Shown: positions 9,119-15,511 of the stretch, one piece after another
Layout: each line of letters opens with the position of its first letter
Position numbering within the stretch: the first letter of the stretch is position 1
Source: Clostridia bacterium
GTDB lineage: Bacteria > Bacillota > Clostridia > Oscillospirales > Acutalibacteraceae
Direction: 5' to 3'
DNA: 39,377 nt
Assembly: GCA_017440755.1 (NCBI GenBank)
Contig: JAFSGP010000010.1
Span: forward strand, 1-39,377
Made by a program: the position numbers and the translations under genes
Notes under the pieces: generated by a model
Told to the model about the DNA's origin: nothing
Database searches by the model: none
Seen by the model: only the letters and a program-made list of their open reading frames with translations

Positions 9119-9588
9119 ATTACTACAAAGTCATTAAAGACGGAGAGGTTATTGACGTAAACCACGTATTCCTCAAATGGCAGCGCAAGCACAATATTAT
9201 GCTTGCCTGTGATGCGTTTGAAGGTCAGTTTATTCAATCCTCAGACGGCGCTAATATCTGGCGTGTCGATTGGCTTAACCGTCTGCCTGAGGACTTTCCC
9301 GGCAGCTATGAATCTATTGAGGCTGTGGAGATCACCGCTGAAGAGTATGAGGGGCTGAAGGAAAAGCTGGAGCTTGGTGAGTCCGTTGAGGACAATACCG
9401 GCTCTGAGGAGCAGCCGGACACGGGCGAAACCGAAACGCCGGAAACACCTACGGAGGAGGTAATGTCTGCAACTGCAATGCGCCTCCGTATTAAAGAGCT
9501 GGAGGGTACTGTGGCTACTCTTGTAGAGAGCAACAAAGCCCTGACAGACGAATTGCAGGCAGCAAAAATTATTTTGGGGGTGGAGTAA
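9115..9588 (+). CDS. Phage structural-region protein of unknown function
   Basis: 157 residues; the start codon overlaps the RT stop (ATGA), with AAAGGAG upstream. The N-terminal ~75 residues look like a small globular domain (YYKVIKDGEVIDVNHVFLKW). It leads to an acidic Glu/Thr/Pro linker (about 90-115) and a C-terminal coiled coil (RLRIKELEGTVATLVESNKA). I do not recognise a named family. Its place between the DGR and the lysis genes, and its coiled-coil end, suggest a tail-associated or chaperone-like phage protein; this is inference only. Confidence 0.75.
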   Translation: MNYYKVIKDGEVIDVNHVFLKWQRKHNIMLACDAFEGQFIQSSDGANIWRVDWLNRLPEDFPGSYESIEAVEITAEEYEGLKEKLELGESVEDNTGSEEQPDTGETETPETPTEEVMSATAMRLRIKELEGTVATLVESNKALTDELQAAKIILGVE

Positions 9589-9999
9589 ATGAAACTTGTT
9601 GATTTAGCAAGGCAGCTCCGCCCTCTTATCGAAAAGGGCGTACAGAGCCTCACAGATGATGAGGCTCTTACCGCCGTAACACTGTTTCCTGCATGGCAGG
9701 CTAACACAGCCTATACCACAGGACAGCGTGTACAACACAACGGCACTCTGTACTCAGTATTGCAGGATCATACCTCACAGGCAGACTGGACGCCGGTAGC
9801 GGCAGCAAGTCTGTTTGCAAAGGTCCTTATCCCTGACGCTAACGTAATCCCCGAATGGGAGCAGCCCGATAGCACTAACCCCTATATGACCGGGGACAAA
9901 GTGCTATTTGAGGGTACTGTTTACGAAAGCGTTATAGATAACAATGTATGGTCGCCGTCTGCTTACCCGGCAGGCTGGAAGGCTGTAACTACTGAGTAA
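9589..9999 (+). CDS. Phage protein with two chitin-binding-like (CBM5/12-type) modules
   Basis: 136 residues starting directly after the previous stop, with a Gly-rich ribosome site inside the upstream gene. Residues about 37-72 (AWQANTAYTTGQRVQHNG...W) and 88-132 (EWEQPDSTNPYMTGDKVLFEG...W) both fit the short aromatic-rich W-x-x-x-x-x-Y-x-x-G-x-x-V-x-x-x-G-x-x-Y pattern of CBM5/12 carbohydrate-binding modules, often found in tail or baseplate-associated proteins. The N-terminal ~35 residues look helical. Likely a virion surface sugar-binding protein; substrate unknown. Confidence 0.8.
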   Translation: MKLVDLARQLRPLIEKGVQSLTDDEALTAVTLFPAWQANTAYTTGQRVQHNGTLYSVLQDHTSQADWTPVAAASLFAKVLIPDANVIPEWEQPDSTNPYMTGDKVLFEGTVYESVIDNNVWSPSAYPAGWKAVTTE

Positions 10000-10012
10000 A
10001 GGAGGTACACCA

Positions 10013-10354
10013 ATGTATGTAGACGCACAGACTATTATCTTGGCTGGCAGTCTGCTTGCGGCTATTACAGCTTTTGTAACGCTTGCGTGGAAGCTCTTTA
10101 AGTGGATTAACCACCAAAAAGAGCAGGACGTGGAAATCAAGCGTATTGACGCTAAGGTTGACACCGAAATCCAAAAGCTGCGCGACAGACACGAAAAAGA
10201 TCAGCACGGCATACAGGATGAGCAGACGCTTGTTATCTACGGACTGCTCGCCTGTCTTAAAGGTCTTGCTGAGCAGGGCTGTGATGGCCCTGTGTCTGAG
10301 GCCATTGACAAGATCGAAAAACATATCAACTTAAAAGCCCATGAACATCAGTAA
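10013..10354 (+). CDS. Small phage membrane protein with coiled coil (holin-accessory-like)
   Basis: 113 residues with AAGGAGG 8 nt before the start. One hydrophobic helix (about residues 7-30, TIILAGSLLAAITAFVTLAW) is followed by a charged helical segment (HQKEQDVEIKRIDAKVDTEI) and a short C-terminal domain. This layout is common for small proteins lying beside phage endolysins. It may help anchor or time lysis, but no family motif is decisive. Confidence 0.7.
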   Translation: MYVDAQTIILAGSLLAAITAFVTLAWKLFKWINHQKEQDVEIKRIDAKVDTEIQKLRDRHEKDQHGIQDEQTLVIYGLLACLKGLAEQGCDGPVSEAIDKIEKHINLKAHEHQ

Positions 10355-10369
10355 AGGAGTGATTGAAAC

Positions 10370-11362
10370 ATGGCACTGAAAATCATTGAGAAGATCCTCA
10401 CCAAAAACCCCTGCTATATCGCAGGCAGAAAAATCACCGTAAAGGGCCTCATGCTCCACTCGGTAGGCTGTCCTCAGCCCTCCGCTATGGTGTTTGTGAA
10501 TAACTGGAATCCTCCGGCTAATGGCCGTGAGGTATGCGTCCACGGATTCATTGACGCCAACACGGGGGAGGTCTATCAGACCTTGCCGTGGGATCATAGA
10601 GGCTGGCACGGCGGCGGCAGCTCTAACAACACGCATATTGGTGTTGAAATGTGTGAGCCTGCGTGTATTAAATACACGGGCGGCTCTACTTTCACCTGTT
10701 CTGATACTGCCACCGCAAAAGCAGCAGTGAAGCGCACCTATGAGGCTGCCGTTGAGCTGTTCGCCTTCCTCTGCAAGCAGTACAAGCTCGATCCTTTGGC
10801 TGACGGTGTTATCATCAGTCATAAGGAGGGCCACAAGAGAGGTATTGCAAGCAATCACGGCGATCCTGAGCATCTGTGGATTCAGCTCAAAACCGGCTAT
10901 ACTATGGACGGCTTCAGGAAGGACGTCAAGGCGGCTATGGCTGAGCCTGAAAAGCCTGCTACCTCTGCTGCTCCTAAGGTGCTGTACCGTGTACAGGTCG
11001 GTGCTTACAGAGTTAAGTCCAATGCTGACGCTCAGCTCAAGAAGGTAAAGGCTGCCGGATTTGATACTTATATGGTACAGGTCGGCGGTCTGTACAAAAT
11101 TCAGGTGGGCGCTTACGCTGTCAAGGCAAACGCTGAAGCAATGCTCAAGAAAATTACGGCTAAGGGCTTCAGTGCCTATATCACAACCGCCACCGGCGCG
11201 GCTGTTGCCACTACCACTACTGCGAAAAAGTCTATTGACGAAATCGCAAAAGAGGTTATCAACGGCAAATGGGGTAACGGTGCAGAGCGTAAACAGCGCC
11301 TCACTGCTGCCGGGTACAACTACAGCACTGTGCAGAAGCGTGTAAACGAACTGTGCAAATAA
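10370..11362 (+). CDS. Phage endolysin: N-acetylmuramoyl-L-alanine amidase with SPOR and Cpl-7-like domains
   Basis: 330 residues, AAGGAG upstream. Residues ~20-180 form an Amidase_2 (zinc amidase) domain: LMLHSVG with zinc ligand candidate His30, the GWHGGGSSNNTHIGVEM core, and a later SHKEGHKRGIASNHGDPEH segment with the remaining His/Asp candidates. Residues ~206-272 contain SPOR-like sequence (YRVQVGAYRVKSNADAQLKK and a second similar half) that would bind peptidoglycan. The last ~45 residues (IAKEVINGKWGNGAERKQRL...) match the Cpl-7/CW_7 wall-binding repeat. It cuts the amide bond between muramic acid and the stem peptide to release progeny. No signal peptide, consistent with holin-dependent export. 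Confidence 0.93.
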   Translation: MALKIIEKILTKNPCYIAGRKITVKGLMLHSVGCPQPSAMVFVNNWNPPANGREVCVHGFIDANTGEVYQTLPWDHRGWHGGGSSNNTHIGVEMCEPACIKYTGGSTFTCSDTATAKAAVKRTYEAAVELFAFLCKQYKLDPLADGVIISHKEGHKRGIASNHGDPEHLWIQLKTGYTMDGFRKDVKAAMAEPEKPATSAAPKVLYRVQVGAYRVKSNADAQLKKVKAAGFDTYMVQVGGLYKIQVGAYAVKANAEAMLKKITAKGFSAYITTATGAAVATTTTAKKSIDEIAKEVINGKWGNGAERKQRLTAAGYNYSTVQKRVNELCK

Positions 11363-11383
11363 ATTATAAGGAAGGTACTTAAA

Positions 11384-11734
11384 ATGCGTACATTTATCTC
11401 TGAGTTTATCACCAACTATGGTATGGAAATCCTCTATGCCATTATCACCGCTATTGCCGGTTATATCGGCTTTGTGGTGAAAAACCTCTATCAGAAGTAC
11501 GTCGATGATGCCACCAAAAAGGCGGTTGTCAAAACCTGCGTACAGGCTGTGGAACAGATTTACACTGATCTGCACGGTCAGGATAAGTACAACAAGGTTG
11601 TAGAATCTGTTTCTGAAATGTTGACCGAAAAAGGCATTACTATTACTGATATTGAGCTGAAAATGCTCATTGAAGCCGCAGTCGGTGAGTTTAATAAGGT
11701 GTTTGAGAACAGCAACGAAGCCACTATCGAATAG
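11384..11734 (+). CDS. Phage holin, Holin_LLH (superfamily 6) type
   Basis: 116 residues; start 21 nt after the endolysin stop with AAGGAAGG upstream. One N-terminal membrane helix (about residues 13-35, MEILYAIITAIAGYIGFVVK) is followed by a soluble helical region with VVKTCVQAVEQIYTDLHGQDKY, characteristic of the LLH holin family. It would permeabilise the membrane at lysis. It is the last gene of the late operon. Confidence 0.85.
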   Translation: MRTFISEFITNYGMEILYAIITAIAGYIGFVVKNLYQKYVDDATKKAVVKTCVQAVEQIYTDLHGQDKYNKVVESVSEMLTEKGITITDIELKMLIEAAVGEFNKVFENSNEATIE

Positions 11735-11737
11735 GGC

Positions 11738-11974
11738 GTAACACTCAGGTGTTACAATAGGAAAAGTGTTACACTTTTAGGGTAACAGTGTAACAGCATT
11801 GTTACCCTATTTGTTACACACGGAAAACCGCAATATATCAAAGGTTTTTCGTGTTTTGTAACATTGTAACACCTTTTTCCTATAAACCTATGAAATTAAA
11901 GAGAGTAAAGAGGTTTTTACGCCTTAGCGCCCATATATACGGAAATTTATAGTAAAAAGCCCCGTGAGTGTTAC
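11738..11974. repeat. Cluster of TGTTAC/GTAACA repeats in a gene-free phage region
   Basis: The ~325-bp gap between the holin and the Xre gene holds no credible CDS. It carries ten copies of TGTTAC or its complement: at about 11738, 11750, 11767, 11782, 11790, 11800, 11812, 11858, 11866 and 11969. Several form dyads: GTAACAC/GTGTTAC with a 4-nt loop (11738-11755), the near-palindrome AAAAGTGTTACACTTTT (11762-11778), and a 10-bp stem 11778-11787 with 11800-11809. This suggests multiple protein-binding sites or an RNA fold. Role unknown. Confidence 0.7.
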
Positions 11975-11998
11975 ATTTGCACTCACGGGGCTTTTTTT
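11954..11998 (+). terminator. Strong intrinsic terminator of phage late operon
   Basis: A 17-bp stem (11954-11970 with 11980-11996, core AGCCCCGTGAGTG / CACTCACGGGGCT) with a 9-nt loop and a T-run. It ends the tail-DGR-lysis operon. The loop contains one of the TGTTAC repeats. Confidence 0.92.
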
Positions 11999-12027
11999 GT
12001 GTCAATTTTTCTTCGGGCTACACAATA

Positions 12028-12051
12028 CCCCCTAAAAAATGATTTAGGGGG
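12028..12051 (-). terminator. Probable terminator after the Xre gene
   Basis: CCCCCTAAA (12028-12036) pairs with TTTAGGGGG (12043-12051) around a 6-nt loop, 10 nt beyond the minus-strand Xre stop. The T-tract is weak, so efficiency is uncertain. Confidence 0.5.
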
Positions 12052-12060
12052 AGGGGGCTA

Positions 12061-12273
12061 TCAGCCTATCTGTGTACCGTCCGGGAAAACAAACGCAGCT
12101 TTATACTCTGCGCCTAAGATACCGGCGATCTTCTCCAGCTCCTCAGAGGTTAGCTTATCCTTTTTCAATCTCTGATTAAAAGCGGAAGGCGTGGTATCAA
12201 GCTCTCTTGCAAGGTGGGCCTCACTCATACCCTTATATGCAAGAGCCATTTTAATACGCTGAGCGTTAGTCAT
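12061..12273 (-). CDS. Xre/Cro-type helix-turn-helix regulator
   Basis: 70 residues comprising essentially one HTH domain. The first helices read QRIKMALAYKGMSEAHLARE and the recognition region reads TTPSAFNQRLKK. GGAGG lies upstream on the minus strand. It has its own consensus promoter (12309-12337) and is divergent from the small-gene operon starting at 12442, so it is probably the prophage repressor or a Cro-like switch protein. The octamer CAATACTG occurs at both promoters and may be its operator. Confidence 0.85.
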   Translation of the reverse strand: MTNAQRIKMALAYKGMSEAHLARELDTTPSAFNQRLKKDKLTSEELEKIAGILGAEYKAAFVFPDGTQIG

Positions 12274-12308
12274 AGGTTTGTTACCTCCTGTTTCAGTATT
12301 GCAGTATC

Positions 12309-12337
12309 ATTATAAAGGAAAAACTGCACAATGTCAA
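12309..12337 (-). promoter_or_regulatory. Promoter of the Xre gene
   Basis: Read on the minus strand: TTGACA (12332-12337), 17-nt spacer, TATAAT (12309-12314), both perfect consensus. CAGTATTG (12294-12301) lies just downstream near the start point and mirrors the CAATACTG in the opposing promoter. Confidence 0.88.
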
Positions 12338-12378
12338 GATATTTTCAAAAACATTTAGAAAAAACTTTATAAAACCCC

Positions 12379-12407
12379 TTGACAACAGGACAATACTGTG
12401 CTAAAAT
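12379..12407 (+). promoter_or_regulatory. Divergent promoter for the small-gene operon, with candidate operator
   Basis: TTGACA (12379-12384), 17-nt spacer, TAAAAT (12402-12407), followed by the gene at 12442. The spacer contains CAATACTG (12391-12398), whose reverse complement occurs at 12294-12301, so one repressor could bind both promoters. Confidence 0.8.
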
Positions 12408-12441
12408 GGACTAAACCGAACAAATAAAGGAGCAAATCGCT

Positions 12442-12546
12442 ATGGATGAAGGCTACACAAAAAACGGTTATTACCGCGCCTGTGTCAATGGGACGTGGAT
12501 AACCTTTGTATCTTATGAAGAGTATGTTGAGTACATTACAGATTGA
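12442..12546 (+). CDS. 34-residue phage early peptide
   Basis: A short frame with AAAGGAG (12427-12433) 8 nt upstream and a promoter 35 nt before it; it opens the small-gene operon and its stop abuts the next ribosome site. The peptide is aromatic and acidic at its end (SYEEYVEYITD). No family is recognised. The well placed ribosome site and promoter make translation plausible despite the size. Confidence 0.6.
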   Translation: MDEGYTKNGYYRACVNGTWITFVSYEEYVEYITD

Positions 12547-12561
12547 ATGGAGGAGCAGATT

Positions 12562-12780
12562 ATGAAACATTGGGAAGTATTAGTAACAGTACACGGGGCA
12601 ACACCGCCCAGAGGTAAGCCGGTCAAAGGCGTTGGATATATCGTTAAAGCCTGCTGCCCTCAAACAGCAAGGTCCTTAGCCCTTGATTATGCACGGGCCA
12701 CTCAAGCAAAGCACCCTCGCAAGTATAAAAACGCTACTTTCACCGTTGAGGATGAAAATATCAAAGAGTTTAAGTTTTAA
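12562..12780 (+). CDS. Small phage protein of unknown function
   Basis: 72 residues. Start chosen at 12562 because GGAGGAG (12549-12555) lies 6 nt upstream; the earlier ATG at 12547 overlaps that site. Basic, with a VKACCPQTARSLALDYARAT segment that may form a helix. Only 15 nt from the upstream peptide stop, so in the same operon. No family recognised. Confidence 0.72.
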   Translation: MKHWEVLVTVHGATPPRGKPVKGVGYIVKACCPQTARSLALDYARATQAKHPRKYKNATFTVEDENIKEFKF

Positions 12781-12793
12781 GGAGGATCATACA

Positions 12794-13027
12794 ATGGCAC
12801 AGATCATCAACAATGAAGATTTAAGGGCGCTCTGCATTAAGCATAATTGGTTTACCGAAGGTAGCAACGAACAGTACGAAAAGCTGTTTTATGCAAATAG
12901 GAACGGCTGTAGCCTTGATGAATTGGTTACTATAATTTGGCTCTGTTCTGATGCAAGCCTGCACTGTCGCCGTGATATTAGATACACGATTTTAGATTTT
13001 ATCAAAGAGAGGGCAGATGCAGAATGA
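12794..13027 (+). CDS. Small phage protein of unknown function
   Basis: 77 residues, with GGAGGA immediately upstream (12781-12786). The sequence is helical (DLRALCIKHNWFTEGSNEQY, then SLDELVTIIWLCSD) and recalls small early proteins common in Clostridia phages. It overlaps the following gene by ATGA, indicating translational coupling. Function unknown. Confidence 0.75.
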   Translation: MAQIINNEDLRALCIKHNWFTEGSNEQYEKLFYANRNGCSLDELVTIIWLCSDASLHCRRDIRYTILDFIKERADAE

Positions 13028-13248
13028 AACAGACTAACATAAGCATTAAAAAGCCTATCACCCTTGAAAAGATATACAGGGTGATAGCAATAGAAAAGCA
13101 AATCTCTAAGGCTCTGGAGTGTTTAGGTTATGACCTTGAAAAGCACACCGTTACTCTCAAGCTCACAATTTTCAACCGCTGCATAGTCAGTATGGACGGT
13201 TACTATTTCGGCATTTGGGATCTTCGCCGGTGTACCTTTGTTGATTGA
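13024..13248 (+). CDS. Small phage protein of unknown function
   Basis: 74 residues; the start overlaps the previous stop by 4 nt. A basic N-terminus (KQTNISIKKPITLEKIYRVI) precedes a helix and a beta-like end (IVSMDGYYFGIWDLRR). Last gene before the tmRNA gene, so the final prophage gene in the window. No family recognised. Confidence 0.7.
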   Translation: MKQTNISIKKPITLEKIYRVIAIEKQISKALECLGYDLEKHTVTLKLTIFNRCIVSMDGYYFGIWDLRRCTFVD

Positions 13249-13454
13249 GAGCTACACAGCACAGTAATTAAAATGTTCTTAACTTAAACGCAAGAAGTGA
13301 AGAAACAAGTAAAATTTTGAGTTGTTTTCTTTACTTATTTCATAACTCAGCAAATAAGAAATACCGCAGAGGGCTTATTTCCTCTGCGGTATTTCTATGT
13401 CGATTGCAAATACGGACTTGTACCATGTAATACAGAGTTCGTATCTATGCGTTA
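13249..13454. other. Prophage/chromosome junction, candidate attachment region
   Basis: About 200 bp without a gene between the last phage gene and the tmRNA 3' end. It holds one strong hairpin (13358-13395) and a weaker dyad (AAGTAAA and TTTACTT near 13307-13337). A tmRNA gene whose 3' end abuts phage genes is a classic integration position. The other att copy and the integrase are not in the window, so the exact core cannot be set. Confidence 0.5.
13358..13395 (-). terminator. Hairpin terminator serving ssrA and possibly the phage operon
   Basis: GAAATACCGCAGAGG (13358-13372) pairs perfectly with CCTCTGCGGTATTTC (13381-13395), loop 8 nt. On the minus strand it is followed by a T-rich tail, so it best serves ssrA transcription; read on the plus strand it could also stop the small-gene operon. 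Confidence 0.8.
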
Positions 13455-13803
13455 TGGTGGAGGCGGCGGGAATCGAACCCGCGTCCGAAAACCACTTGAT
13501 ACAGCTTTCTCCGAGTACAGCCTATCTTTTGGGATTCCCCTCACGCATCGCCGATGGGCAGGCTATGCGCTACGGTAGCCACTACGCCGTGACGAGAGGA
13601 GTGGCAGCCCCCCGTTCACGTTCACCGCTATTCGACGCCCCGCTCCCGGTCGCGGTGGTCCGGGGCAGGACGGGCAGCCTAATTAGGCCGCCAGAGCAAC
13701 TTTAGAGTTGTCGTTTATTGTTTCGTTTGCCGCTTTTATAGCGGGTCGGCGCCGCTACTCGCTTACCATATCTCACAATCCCCGTCGAAACCTTTACGCC
13801 CCC
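13455..13803 (-). ncRNA. ssrA: Transfer-messenger RNA (tmRNA)
   Basis: 349 nt on the minus strand. The 5' end GGGGGCG pairs with the 3' CGCCTCC before A-CCA, forming the tRNA-like acceptor. The 3' T-arm reads GGTTCGATTCCCGC and the 5' part carries the conserved GTAAAGGTTTCGACGGGG. An open tag frame, 13730 down to 13683, reads ANETINDNSKVALAA then stop, with the typical ALAA proteolysis end; the exact resume codon is inferred. tmRNA rescues stalled ribosomes and tags the products for degradation. Its 3' end faces the prophage. Confidence 0.96.
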
Positions 13804-13956
13804 ATATGGGTGCCGGAATCTGCGGCTTTTTCATTATACGGACTTTATTTTGCGCTGTCAAGGGGAAACCCGTCGCGCCCCCCAAAAAACACTTGTAATT
13901 TTTCACCAAACAGGGTATGATAGGGATTGTAATGATTTTCGGAAGGGGGCGAACCT

Positions 13957-14952
13957 ATGGCGGACATGACCTTGTCCATAACGCAGGACTTTCACGACCG
14001 CGAACGAGCTTTGGACTGGTTGACCGGTCTGTTTCCCGTTCTGGTGCTGGCGCTGATTAACCACGGCTGGCGGGCAGCGGGGCTCGTGCTGCTAACCACC
14101 GCAGGCTATCTGGGCGCCGCCGTGGGGCTGCAGCGGCTGGGTGTTCTCACCTGCAAAACCGTGCCCGCCTTGGCAACGGCGCTTGCCATCGCCTTCTTTC
14201 TGCCGGCATCTGCCCCCTTGTGGATAGCGGCCATCGCCGGCGGCATCGCCGCAGGGATTGCCGCGGTGCCCGCTGCTCTTTCGCGGCGGTTTGAAGGCAT
14301 GCCCTTTGCCCGCCCCCTGTTGTCCCCTGCGCTGGTTGGATATTTGTTTGTTCGCAGCGTATTCCCCCGTATGATTGGGGCATACACCCTGCCCGCCCAG
14401 TGGACCACCCCCGACGGTGAAGCGGCTTCTACCGCGTTGGAGGGGTTGTTCAACCCCGCCGTTGCTGTTGAGCGGTGGCGGTTATTCTTTGGCATTTACC
14501 CCGGCGGTATGGGGGAAACCTGTACCGCGGTATTGCTGCTGGCAATCGGCTATCTGCTGCTTCGGCGACGGATACGCATTGTGCCCGTTGCCTGTATGGT
14601 GGCGACGGTTTCACTGCTCTCCTTGTTTGTGTGGGGGTCCCCGCTGTATGGTGTGTTGGCAGGCGGAACCGTGCTTGCCGCCCTGCTGCTGGGCGACCGC
14701 ACCACCGCCCCCGAGGATTACGGCAGTCAAACGGCTATGGGCGTCGTGGCAGGCACTGTGACGGTGATTCTGCGAGCCGCCGCCCGTACCGACGGCACCG
14801 TTATCGCCGCCCTGGCGGCCTGTGCCCTCGCACCGCTGTATCCCCCCGCAGGACGGCTGCTCAAGCGGTTTGGAGAATGGGTGTATCGTTCGGCGAAACC
14901 CCTTTTTGCAAAAATTAAAACATTTTCCGCAAAAAACAAAAATAATGGTTGA
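13957..14952 (+). CDS. RnfD/NqrB-family integral membrane protein, isolated
   Basis: 331 residues with about eight to nine hydrophobic helices and GGAAGGGGG upstream. The pattern fits the NQR2/RnfD/RnfE family of ion-pumping electron-transport subunits: a GGMGETCTAVLLLAIGYLLL segment like the conserved G-x-x-G-E-T-s-x-x-x-L-L-I-G of RnfD, followed by RRRIRIVPV. The flavin-attachment region normally reads (D)-x-x-S-x-A-T; here it is EAASTALEGL, so covalent FMN binding is uncertain. No other rnf genes are nearby, so it may be a paralogue with a separate role. Confidence 0.65.
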   Translation: MADMTLSITQDFHDRERALDWLTGLFPVLVLALINHGWRAAGLVLLTTAGYLGAAVGLQRLGVLTCKTVPALATALAIAFFLPASAPLWIAAIAGGIAAGIAAVPAALSRRFEGMPFARPLLSPALVGYLFVRSVFPRMIGAYTLPAQWTTPDGEAASTALEGLFNPAVAVERWRLFFGIYPGGMGETCTAVLLLAIGYLLLRRRIRIVPVACMVATVSLLSLFVWGSPLYGVLAGGTVLAALLLGDRTTAPEDYGSQTAMGVVAGTVTVILRAAARTDGTVIAALAACALAPLYPPAGRLLKRFGEWVYRSAKPLFAKIKTFSAKNKNNG

Positions 14953-14978
14953 CAAACCCACGGGTTATATTATATAAT
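14949..14978 (+). promoter_or_regulatory. tRNA operon promoter
   Basis: TTGACA (14949-14954), 18-nt spacer, TATAAT (14973-14978), about 30 bp before tRNA-Met. The -35 box overlaps the stop region of the upstream membrane-protein gene. Confidence 0.88.
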
Positions 14979-15008
14979 GTGTTGCGTTCCCACTCGGGGC
15001 GTCTATAT

Positions 15009-15085
15009 GGCTGTGTAGCTCAGTTGGCTAGAGCATGCGGTTCATACCCGCAGTGTCAGCGGTTCGACTCCACTCACAGCCACCA
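15009..15085 (+). tRNA. tRNA-Met (CAT)
   Basis: 77 nt with encoded CCA; acceptor GGCTGTG/CACAGCC pairs perfectly, D-arm AGCTCAGTTGG, anticodon loop TTCATAC, T-arm GGTTCGACTCC. Elongator versus initiator was judged only by eye; the fully paired first base pair favours the elongator. Confidence 0.93.
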
Positions 15086-15125
15086 CCGTCTCCCCGACTC
15101 TCGCAGGAGGGTCGGGGAGAACCAC

Positions 15126-15200
15126 GGCCCGATGGTCAAGCGGTTAAGACACCGCCCTTTCACGGCGGTAACACGGGTTCGATTCCCGTTCGGGTCACCA
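15126..15200 (+). tRNA. tRNA-Glu (TTC)
   Basis: 75 nt with encoded CCA; acceptor GGCCCGA pairs with TCGGGTC (one G-U), anticodon loop CTTTCAC, T-arm GGGTTCGATTCCC. Second gene of the tRNA operon. Confidence 0.95.
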
Positions 15201-15204
15201 ATAT

Positions 15205-15281
15205 GGGCACGTAGCTCAGCTGGTTAGAGCGCCTGCTTCACACGCAGGAGGTCGATGGTTCGAGTCCATTCGCGCCCACCA
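15205..15281 (+). tRNA. tRNA-Val (CAC)
   Basis: 77 nt with encoded CCA; anticodon stem CCTGC/GCAGG around TTCACAC, T-arm GGTTCGAGTCC. The acceptor GGGCACG/CGCGCCC has an A-C mismatch at the fifth pair. Its last 45 nt and a 15-nt D-arm segment recur exactly at 21834-21933. Confidence 0.93.
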
Positions 15282-15319
15282 AAAAAGGCACACACCCAAT
15301 AGGGTGTGTGCCTTTTTTT
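15282..15319 (+). terminator. tRNA operon terminator
   Basis: AAAAAGGCACACACCC (15282-15297), AATA loop, then GGGTGTGTGCC and a 7-T run, starting immediately after the tRNA CCA. Confidence 0.95.
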
Positions 15320-15340
15320 GCGGTCGCTGGCTCGAACCAT

Positions 15341-15440
15341 TGCGAGTTTGCGCCACGACACAATACACGGCGAAGGCGCTAAAAGGCGCAAATCTCGACG
15401 GACTTCGCCGCAGGCGAACGTCCACGAGTCCATGAGCGCC
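15341..15440. repeat. ~100-bp repeat, copy A
   Basis: Begins TGCGAGTTTGCGCCACGACA and ends GTCCACGAGTCCATGAGCGCC. Nearly identical to copies at 22000-22099 and 22154-22250; only the short middle (15376-15386) differs. It follows a tRNA-Val terminator here as it does downstream of the interrupted tRNA-Val copy. Confidence 0.9.
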
Positions 15441-15452
15441 CTCTTATAAAGC

Positions 15453-15487
15453 GAGAAAGCCCACCCGAAGATCGGGTGGGCTTTCTC
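15453..15487 (-). terminator. Terminator after the sialidase gene
   Basis: GAGAAAGCCCACCC (15453-15466) pairs with GGGTGGGCTTTCTC (15474-15487), loop 7 nt, 25 bp past the minus-strand sialidase stop. Confidence 0.85.
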
Positions 15488-15511
15488 TATGAGGTAAACA
15501 ATGAAGAGAGG

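Noticed and set aside
11738..11974. CRISPR array
   Set aside because: The repeat is only 6-8 nt with irregular spacing and both orientations; no cas genes.
13397..13920. Plus-strand open frames over the tmRNA region
   Set aside because: They lie on the opposite strand of a clear ssrA gene with intact acceptor and tag frame.
15205..15281. tRNA-Val as a pseudogene because of the A-C mismatch in the acceptor stem
   Set aside because: All other arms, the anticodon, CCA, promoter and terminator are intact; one mismatch is tolerable and could be a sequencing error.
15216..15433. Minus-strand frames giving peptides such as MDSNHRPPACE over tRNA genes and repeats (also 21735-22417)
   Set aside because: They translate the antisense strand of tRNA-Val and the adjacent repeat, a known source of false predictions.
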